Shown here: piece after piece, positions 54,673 through 61,693 of the stretch
Position numbering within the stretch: the stretch's first letter is position 1
Layout of the letters: the number at the start of each line of letters is the position of its first letter
From: Pseudo-nitzschia pungens
Lineage: Eukaryota; Bacillariophyta; Bacillariophyceae; Bacillariales; Bacillariaceae
Assembly (NCBI GenBank): GCA_037355855.1
Contig: CM074760.1
Coordinates: 1,790,501-1,854,500, forward strand
Direction: 5' to 3'
Length of the DNA stretch: 64,000 nucleotides
Notes under the pieces: model-generated
Told to the model about the DNA's origin: nothing
Seen by the model: only the letters and a program-made list of their open reading frames with translations
Database searches by the model: none
Position numbers and translations under genes: made by a program

Positions 54673-55140
54673 TAAAATTACCGGGGCAGAAAAGGACGTG
54701 TGCAAGATTAGTGATGAGAGTGCGTCCCGCAACTCGAAACGGAATGGTGGGATCGGAGATACAAAATTCAAGATTTTTTCACTAGAACTTGGACCACTTG
54801 TAAGTTACCAGATTACCAGATAACCTTACCGGTACCGTAGTACGGAGTTAAAACAGTATATAGTACATTACGATTTGAATTTTACTTTAGTTCGGTACAA
54901 AATTTGGCGACAAAAAAAGATTTACATGCGATCGGACATTTACGACACCACTCCTCACTGTAATTACTTTCCAGCAATCACTTCTTAAGTGTTTCAACCG
55001 CTGTTTCATATCCATTATCCAGCACGACCATTTATGTCTTTTCTCTTACTTTTTTGTCCACCTTCATTTTTTTCTTTGTTTTATGTATGTTGTCCTTTCA
55101 CTGCATACCGGTAAAACAATTTTGACATCGTTATTACACC
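54673..55140. other. Spacer at the change of sequence character
   Basis: The last TAACCTTA word of the window is at about 54824. From roughly 54,880 rightward the DNA looks AT-richer and is free of that word. No inverted repeat or target-site duplication can be seen here by eye. If an inserted element begins here, its exact edge is not visible. Confidence 0.4.
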
Positions 55141-56023
55141 ATGATGATGTCCTCCACCAATCCACCGTCACGCGGTAAGTAGAACTCCCCTTGCCTTATT
55201 TTTTCCCCTCTGTCAGTTCACCTCGTTTCTCATTCATGTTCCGCTAGTTTCGATATTTGTCCACTTGGAACGCTTGCGACGCGCTAAGACACAGTTTTTT
55301 TACATTTTACCGTATCGGGTGAACTCGCCGTCCTCTGTTATTCAAATTTTGGGGACTACTGGGAATGCCTACACTGTTGTCATCTCCTCCTGCTCCATTA
55401 TCTGTTCATGTCCCGACGTTCAATGTGGAGCCTCTCCTGTTTACACTTGTAAACATGTCTTATTTTTGCTCACCGAGATTGGGTTTTCTCTCTCCCCCGG
55501 CGAATTCTCTCTCTCCATATTGACAATCTTGAATCGCCTTTCAAAACACCATTCTCCGCGAATACTCGATACCGAAACCTCTACCATGTGCTTTTCCTTG
55601 CTTCGAAAGCCGTGTGTTTATTGTCAAAAACCGACAATGAACTGCGCTATGTTCCTTTGTAACCAGTGTTACTCCTCATTCCACCATCACCACATCGCCC
55701 TCCTGGATTCTGTCAATTGTCCTTTCTGTGGTAGCCTTTGGGCACCTATTTTTTCTGGTTGGGTCCACAATTATCGCAATCTATCCTCCGTTCTACTCTT
55801 TAATGGACACCGCCGACGTCCCCAACGTTGTGCTGATTCTAGGAGAAACTTGCCTTCGATTAAGTCTTCTAAAGCGAGTACTGTAATTAAAGTTCAACAC
55901 CAATTATATCCCGGAGAAGACCCCGTTAGACATCCCCAGCATACGTCCACAACAAAATGCCACATTGTACCACCATCGCCATTGAGGACTCTAAATGACG
56001 GTTTTCCTTTTTCGGACAAATAA
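55141..56023 (+). CDS. SWIM-RING zinc-finger protein (E3 ligase-like)
   Basis: Exon 1 (55141..55174, MMMSSTNPPSR) and exon 2 (55248..56023) are joined across a 73-nt intron (GTAAGT...CTAG), giving 269 aa. Residues ~15-90 resemble SWIM-RING E3 proteins: LERLRRAKTQFFYIL, ILGTTGNAYTVVI, and a SWIM finger CSCPD...YTCKHVLFLL (C-x-C-xn-C-x-H). A RING-like C2 finger follows: CVYCQKPTMNCAMFLCNQC, FHHHH, CPFCGSLW. The tail is basic. In plants, fungi and some mobile elements such proteins are ubiquitin ligases or transposon passengers. Splicing is inferred from the sites and the need for an ATG. Confidence 0.75.
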
Positions 56024-56192
56024 ATTATTTCTACTATCGTGTTCATTTTCAATAATAAGACTATTTCGTTGTACCATCTTTATTGCTTTCCCTTATTTGG
56101 CCTTGTTATGGTTTTGGCGTATGGCGTCTTTCCTTTATGTTTACGCATCAATTTCTTTTTTTTAAACAACGTCTTTGGCCTGTTTCGATTCT

Positions 56193-58877
56193 TCAGATAT
56201 CTCCTTTAAATTTGATCGTCATTTCCCAATTTTTCGGAGAAGGGTGTGGAATATTGACTTTTGTGACAATGTTCAAATTTTTTTTTTCGTTCGAATCAAC
56301 GGTAACTTCACAATCCTGGGGATGGGAGTCGTTCACCGCGTCGTTCTGTTTTTCTAGGTCGGTATAGTCGTCTCTCTTTCCATCTTCGCAACCGTTATTT
56401 GAGGTCCGCTTGTCCGTTCCTGGGTTGCCTTTCTTTTCTCCGTTGGGGTTGTTGATCGGGTTGCCTTGGTTTTCTCCGTTGTCTCCGTTCATCCGGTTGC
56501 CTCCGTTTTCTCCGTTGTTCGGGGGATCCTTTTTGGCAGCCGGGTTTTCATCTTCCGGTTCATCGTTGATCGGGTTGCCTCCGTTTTCTCCGTTGTTCGG
56601 GGGATCCTTTTTGGCAGCCGGGTTTTCATCTTCCGGTTCATCGTTGATCGGGTTGCCTCCGTTTTCTCCGTTGTTCGGGGGATCCGTTTTGGCAGCCGGG
56701 TTTTCATCTTCCGGTTCATCGTTGATCGGGTTGCCTCCGTTTTCTCCGTTGTTCGGGGGATCCGTTTTGGCAGCCGGGTTTTCATCTTCCGGTTCATCGT
56801 TGATCGGGTTGCCTCCGTTTTCTCCGTTGTTCGGGGGATCCTTTTTGGCAGCCGGGTTTTCATCTTCCGGTTCATCGTTGATCGGGTTGCCTCCGTTTTC
56901 TCCGTTGTTCGGGGGATCCGTTTTGGCAGCCGGGTTTTCATCTTCCGGTTCATCGTTGATCGGGTTGCCTCCGTTTTCTCCGTTGTTCGGGGGATCCGTT
57001 TTGGCAGCCGGGTTTTCATCTTCCGGTTCATCGTTGATCGGGTTGCCTCCGTTTTCTCCGTTGTTCGGGGGATCCTTTTTGGCAGCCGGGTTTTCATCTT
57101 CCGGTTCATCGTTGATCGGGTTGCCTCCGTTTTCTCCGTTGTTCGGGGGATCCGTTTTGGCAGCCGGGTTTTCATCTTCCGGTTCATCGTTGATCGGGTT
57201 GCCTCCGTTTTCTCCGTTGTTCGGGGGATCCGTTTTGGCAGCCGGGTTTTCATCTTCCGGTTCATCGTTGATCGGGTTGCCTCCGTTTTCTCCGTTGTTC
57301 GGGGGATCCTTTTTGGCAGCCGGGTTTTCATCTTCCGGTTCATCGTTGATCGGGTTGCCTCCGTTTTCTCCGTTGTTCGGGGGATCCGTTTTGGCAGCCG
57401 GGTTTTCATCTTCCGGTTCATCGTTGATCGGGTTGCCTCCGTTTTCTCCGTTGTTCGGGGGATCCGTTTTGGCAGCCGGGTTTTCATCTTCCGGTTCATC
57501 GTTGATCGGGTTGCCTCCGTTTTCTCCGTTGTTCGGGGGATCCGTTTTGGCAGCCGGGTTTTCATCTTCCGGTTCATCGTTGATCGGGTTGCCTCCGTTT
57601 TCTCCGTTGTTCGGGGGATCCGTTTTGGCAGCCGGGTTGGCAGCCGGGTTTTCATCTTCCGGTTCATCGTTGATCGGGTTGCCTCCGTTTTCTCCGTTGT
57701 TCGGGGGATCCTTTTTGGCAGCCGGGTTTTCATCTTCCGGTTCATCGTTGATCGGGTTGCCTCCGTTTTCTCCGTTGTTTGAGGACGGCTTTGTGGTAGC
57801 CGCTTTGAACTCTTCTATCTTTTGATTTAAAGCAGCTTGTCTTTTGTAGTAATGATTGAATACATCATCCAAATGCTGTTTTTGTTGATCGAATTCAGAC
57901 TTTCTTTGAAGATATATCCATTGTTCAGAATGGTTATCGAAATGCTCTTTTTGTCGATTCCATTCCAACTTTCTCTGATCCAATTTAAATTGTTCCGTCA
58001 TCAATCGCGTAAATTGCTTTTGCCTTTTTCTATTTTGCGACTGAAAGAACTCGGTATGACGTTTATTCAGATCTACCTTTACCCTTAGTTTCTCCTTTTT
58101 TGGTCCTCTTTTCTTGTTTAGTTTGAAAACACAGTCAACCGCTGTTCCTTTTGTCCGAGCGACGCAGCAATTCTTACACATGATTCCGGAACATCCACAA
58201 TCCTGTCTATCGCACAGTTTACATTTAATTTTTTTTTCTTTGCAACGTTCACATGAATTAGCAACACGGTCCTTGACTTTCGATTGACCGCCATCGTGGT
58301 CACAACCAAGAACAAACAAACACGGTTTCTCTGACATGCCGCATTGGATTCTTTGACAACAATTCCAGCACATTGTTCCCTCGCAGGTAGTGCACAACTC
58401 GTCTTGGGGGCATAGGCGACAAAATATCGTTTTATCCTGACAATTGGTACAATAGGAGCAGACCCTTTTTTTAAGCACGGAATAATTCTTGGGTGACGCT
58501 ATCCTTTTTTCCGTTGACTCATATTGGGAGATAATTCTTTTTTTTTCGGCGGAAGAAAGTGTGTAGTGACCTTCTTCGTTTTCGGATCCTTCCCAAGATG
58601 ATCCTTCCTTAGGAGTGACTTCGTCGTCGTCGTCGTCGTCGTCCTTGTAATCCTCATCGTCGTCGTCGTCGTCCTTGTAATCCTCATCGCTTTCAACGTC
58701 CCCTTCGTAAGCGTCATATTTTGGTTTTTTCCTTCTTGATAGACGTCTTATCTGAGTGTCTGTCAATTTTCGCTTGGTCCCACCTTCTCCCACCCTTCTT
58801 TTTCGGGTTGGCTGGTGATCATCATTCTGGGTTGCAGAAGGAACTTCAAGGTTACGTACGTACGACTTGAATGACAT
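56193..58877 (-). CDS. Cys-rich protein with sixteen 26-residue tandem repeats, unknown function
   Basis: 894 aa, ATG at 58877, intronless. Residues ~50-90 are basic then strongly acidic, with Asp runs. Residues ~140-245 hold two copies of a Cys-rich motif, CSYCTNC..FCRLC...C..C..MCWNCC and CERCKEK..CKLC...CGC..MCKNCC, probably zinc-binding. A Gln/Lys-rich helical segment follows (~280-370). From ~385 to ~805 there are sixteen near-identical 26-residue units (NNGENGGNPINDEPEDENPA then AK(K/T)DPP), then degenerate ones. The tail is acidic. No known family is recognised. Both strands and all frames are open in the repeat because its unit is a multiple of three. Confidence 0.8.
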   Translation of the reverse strand: MSFKSYVRNLEVPSATQNDDHQPTRKRRVGEGGTKRKLTDTQIRRLSRRKKPKYDAYEGDVESDEDYKDDDDDDEDYKDDDDDDDEVTPKEGSSWEGSENEEGHYTLSSAEKKRIISQYESTEKRIASPKNYSVLKKRVCSYCTNCQDKTIFCRLCPQDELCTTCEGTMCWNCCQRIQCGMSEKPCLFVLGCDHDGGQSKVKDRVANSCERCKEKKIKCKLCDRQDCGCSGIMCKNCCVARTKGTAVDCVFKLNKKRGPKKEKLRVKVDLNKRHTEFFQSQNRKRQKQFTRLMTEQFKLDQRKLEWNRQKEHFDNHSEQWIYLQRKSEFDQQKQHLDDVFNHYYKRQAALNQKIEEFKAATTKPSSNNGENGGNPINDEPEDENPAAKKDPPNNGENGGNPINDEPEDENPAANPAAKTDPPNNGENGGNPINDEPEDENPAAKTDPPNNGENGGNPINDEPEDENPAAKTDPPNNGENGGNPINDEPEDENPAAKTDPPNNGENGGNPINDEPEDENPAAKKDPPNNGENGGNPINDEPEDENPAAKTDPPNNGENGGNPINDEPEDENPAAKTDPPNNGENGGNPINDEPEDENPAAKKDPPNNGENGGNPINDEPEDENPAAKTDPPNNGENGGNPINDEPEDENPAAKTDPPNNGENGGNPINDEPEDENPAAKKDPPNNGENGGNPINDEPEDENPAAKTDPPNNGENGGNPINDEPEDENPAAKTDPPNNGENGGNPINDEPEDENPAAKKDPPNNGENGGNPINDEPEDENPAAKKDPPNNGENGGNRMNGDNGENQGNPINNPNGEKKGNPGTDKRTSNNGCEDGKRDDYTDLEKQNDAVNDSHPQDCEVTVDSNEKKNLNIVTKVNIPHPSPKNWEMTIKFKGDI
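56500..57775. repeat. Sixteen-unit 78-bp tandem repeat inside a coding region
   Basis: Sixteen units of 78 bp, almost identical, differ mainly at one codon (Lys-Lys or Lys-Thr, GATCCTTTTT or GATCCGTTTT on the plus strand). One unit near 57640 has an extra 12-bp duplication (GGCAGCCGGGTT). The KT-KT-KK order repeats several times, giving a higher-order period of 234 bp. This shows recent expansion by trimer-sized steps. Confidence 0.95.
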
Positions 58878-59210
58878 GTTTGTATTTTGAATTCACGATG
58901 GTTACTTTTTACTTTTTCTCTCCATTAAAAAGTTTTGGCACTTTATATTTGTGTTCCTGCGTTTTGTGTTATCCTTTCGTTGTTTTTGTTTGCTTCTTCG
59001 TGTTTGATGTCGTTGCATATTGTTCTCTAACACTTTTTCCGTCCGCCAATTTTTTTTTTTTTTTTGGTTTTATTAAAACCTGAAACTTTTTGAGAGTTAA
59101 TTTAAACTGGTTGTCAGAGTGCGCGATAATCAGTGCGCGATAATGATATACAAGTGTAGGACTGCGCTTAACGCGACCTCGTATCATAACGTTTAGTTTC
59201 GAATATTTAC
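58878..59210. other. Divergent spacer
   Basis: Between the Cys-rich gene and the unknown plus-strand gene. Contains a T16-type run near 59048-59065 and a duplicated GTGCGCGATAAT at about 59118-59145. No gene seen. Confidence 0.45.
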
Positions 59211-60490
59211 ATGTTTGTATTGGTCGGTCGGTGATGCACCCAACTTAATTGACACGTGGATCCCAAAAAATCTCCGAGGTTACCCTGATCCGCAAATTTT
59301 CCCTGACATCTTGATTCATTCATTGTCTGGCATGGGGGTAAGACCTTATGAGGGGACAAGCTGCATCCACAAATTGGTAGAGGAGCGGATCAATTTTTCC
59401 GGTGTTGTATTGGGGACCATTGAGTTTATGGATGAAAATGAAGTTTCCTGCTGACAGTTTCGACCATTTGTGTATTGACAACTCTAACGACGGGTCTCGC
59501 CATTTAAATTACAATTGCGATGAAGAAAATGGTGTCCCAATTGTTCGATATTTCACAGACTTTTCTGACTTCGAAATTGATACTATCAGACTGACACGGG
59601 AAAACGACACATGTGTGCCCGAAAATAAATTATGGTACATATATGCGGAGGATGATAAGGCGTTTCATCGTGTGCTTGAAAAAGTTACAATCAGTCGCCT
59701 TTATATAACTGAATCAGATCTATTGACAGCCCTTCCTATCATTTTGTCAGAAAATTTTCAGCCAACCTACTCAATTGGAAAAAGCGACCTGGTGACAGAA
59801 AGATGTCTGTCTGTTGGTGCTGTGGTTGTGTATCGTGACTACGTCTGGAACGTGAACAATCGCAATTCTTTCACCAGTGTAGAACATTACGACCGGATCG
59901 AAGAAAAAATTCATCCGAAAACCATTAGCGCAACCAAGCCCGGTTTTTCTTTATTCTATGATCTGACCGCTGTTCAACTTGGTTACAAGAGGGTAGCAAA
60001 TGTTATACCCAGTCATACACACAAACCAAGTCATATGGTCGATATCGACCTCGAGTCCTTTACAAACGTATCTAGAATATCTCCGTTCTGGCCTCACATA
60101 CGACGACAGTTATTAAGCATTACGACTGGAATTGGGTGGACAAATTTTTTCCCGACAAGCAGGGAAAAAATTGATAACAGTACTACGCTAGAAAGGGACG
60201 GAGATTTCTTCTCCTTGATACTGCCCAAAGCACGCGTGGAATGTTGGCATTGTAATCAAGATTACTGTGTTTGGGCGTTGAACGGAAAAAAAATTTTGTC
60301 AACGGTCTCGTCAGAACGTATAGGATCAATACAACAGAAGAAAGAGTTTGCGTGTCATCTGGCGAATTATGCAATATTGGTATTTGGAGATGAGTGTGGG
60401 CAACCAAAACCCCCGCTATGTGTTGTAATGGCACTAGACAGGGAGTTTGGCGAGATACCACGTAAGCGTAATCGGACACTTTATATTTAA
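59211..60490 (+). CDS. Unknown protein; start and one internal join need frame correction
   Basis: The long frame (about 59440 to 60490) has no good ATG at its beginning. The preceding frame (59215-59454, ...LGTIEFMDENEVSC) ends at a TGA, and the next frame continues SFDHLCIDNSNDGSRHLNYN. A further +1 step would link the ATG at 59211 (MFVLVGR) to DAPNLIDTWIP. With both corrections the product is 425 aa. It is mixed alpha/beta in composition, with a Cys/His cluster near the end (VECWHCNQDYC, FACHLANYA). No family is recognised. It lies between two protease/ligase-type genes in the AT-rich right-hand block and may belong to the same element. Confidence 0.55.
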
Positions 60491-60523
60491 ATGTTTCTAG
60501 ACCACTAAGTAATCTAATCAGAG

Positions 60524-60918
60524 TTATTTTTTAGTCCGATCCTGTGCAAGTTTTGATTCGTGAGTTAGTTTATTGTCCGATCCTGTGCAAGTTTTGATTC
60601 GTGAGTTAGTTTATTGTCCGATCCTGTGCAAGTTTTGATTCGTGAGTTAGTTTATTGTCCGATCCTGTGCAAGTTTTGATTCATGAGTTAGTTTATTGTC
60701 CGATCCTGTGCAAGTTTTGATTCATGAGTTATTTTTTAGTCCGATCCTGTGCAAGTTTTGATTCGTGAGTTAGTTTATTGTCCGATCCTGTGCAAGTTTT
60801 GATTCGTGAGTTAGTTTATTGTCCGATCCTGTGCAAGTTTTGATTCATGAGTTATTTTTTAGTCCGATCCTGTGCAAGTTTTGATTCGTGAGTTAGTTTA
60901 TTGTCCGATCTTTTGCAG
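60524..60918. repeat. 41-bp tandem repeat array
   Basis: Nine complete copies and one degenerate copy of a 41-bp unit containing GTCCGATCCTGTGCAAGTTT and ending GAGTTAGTTTATT. Variants are few (CGTGAG/CATGAG, TAGTTTATTG/TATTTTTTAG). It sits just past the stop of the unknown gene and before the next plus-strand gene. Recent tandem amplification is clear. The gap 60491-61008 otherwise contains nothing. Confidence 0.95.
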
Positions 60919-61008
60919 TCGCATGCAATTTTCTATTGTTGAATGATCTCATTATTTTAACTGAGTATAAAATCAACCAGTACTCTTATAACTCCATCAC
61001 GGATAATT

Positions 61009-61515
61009 ATGCCGACGTTGCTTCCTTTTCCCGACAAGAAGAAGAGTCCGATAGTAAAGAGTCCGATAGTAAAGGTCGAGACAAAACAGATGGCGCATGA
61101 TGCTGATTCGGATCAGAGAATTTACATAAACCAAACCTGGAATCAAGCTTTAGATACACAGAGAATAAACTTGCAGAGAACTGAGATTGTTCAAAAGTGG
61201 AAGGATATATTTAACCGAAATCGATCTCCGATGGTAACAGTGACTAAATCAACTACGACCACTGTCAAGTCGCACGTTCGTAAGAGAAATTCCGTGGTGA
61301 AATCACATACCCGGAGAAGAACAAAAATCGCAAAAAAACAATCTTCGAACCTACGTCCATATATGGACCCAGCATCGTTTTCTGAAATTTTGAAAGTTCG
61401 TGACAATGACATAGCAACCGCCACCCAAAAATCTAGGAGAGACCCTTGTGTAATTGAATGTTCTATGAAATGGAAAATATTTTGGGAAAAGCAAAGGAGT
61501 AAAAAGAAAAAATGA
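61009..61515 (+). CDS. Small basic protein, unknown function
   Basis: 168 aa from an ATG. Strongly basic, with a duplicated KSPIVKSPIVK near the start and RKRNSVVKSHTRRRTKIAKK in the middle, the latter like a nuclear localisation signal. It ends KWKIFWEKQRSKKKK. No domain is recognised. It could be a DNA-binding passenger of the surrounding element, but that is inference from charge only. Confidence 0.6.
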   Translation: MPTLLPFPDKKKSPIVKSPIVKVETKQMAHDADSDQRIYINQTWNQALDTQRINLQRTEIVQKWKDIFNRNRSPMVTVTKSTTTTVKSHVRKRNSVVKSHTRRRTKIAKKQSSNLRPYMDPASFSEILKVRDNDIATATQKSRRDPCVIECSMKWKIFWEKQRSKKKK

Positions 61516-61693
61516 GTCATGAATGACGCAAGTCAACAAATAGATACTTCGTAGATTGTTATTCATTACCGTAAATTTTTTTCAAGTAACCGTAACCCCA
61601 TTTCCTAAATAATTACAACTATTTTAAATTAGTAAATTTATTTCTTAGTTAAATGACGTTTACTTATGCATATATTTGTTGGTTAAAGGACGT

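Noticed and set aside
56410..57825. Long open frames (471, 438 and 418 codons) in other frames over the 78-bp repeat
   Set aside because: The unit is a multiple of three without stops in several frames, so openness is automatic. Only the 894-aa frame continues into non-repetitive, Cys-rich coding sequence.
58618..58690. FLAG-tag-like DYKDDDD sequences in the Cys-rich protein
   Set aside because: They lie in a duplicated Asp-run tract (GTC triplets) and are natural low complexity, not vector sequence. Nothing else here looks synthetic.
60524..60918. CRISPR-like array
   Set aside because: The unit is a head-to-tail 41-bp tandem with no unique spacers, in a eukaryotic genome.
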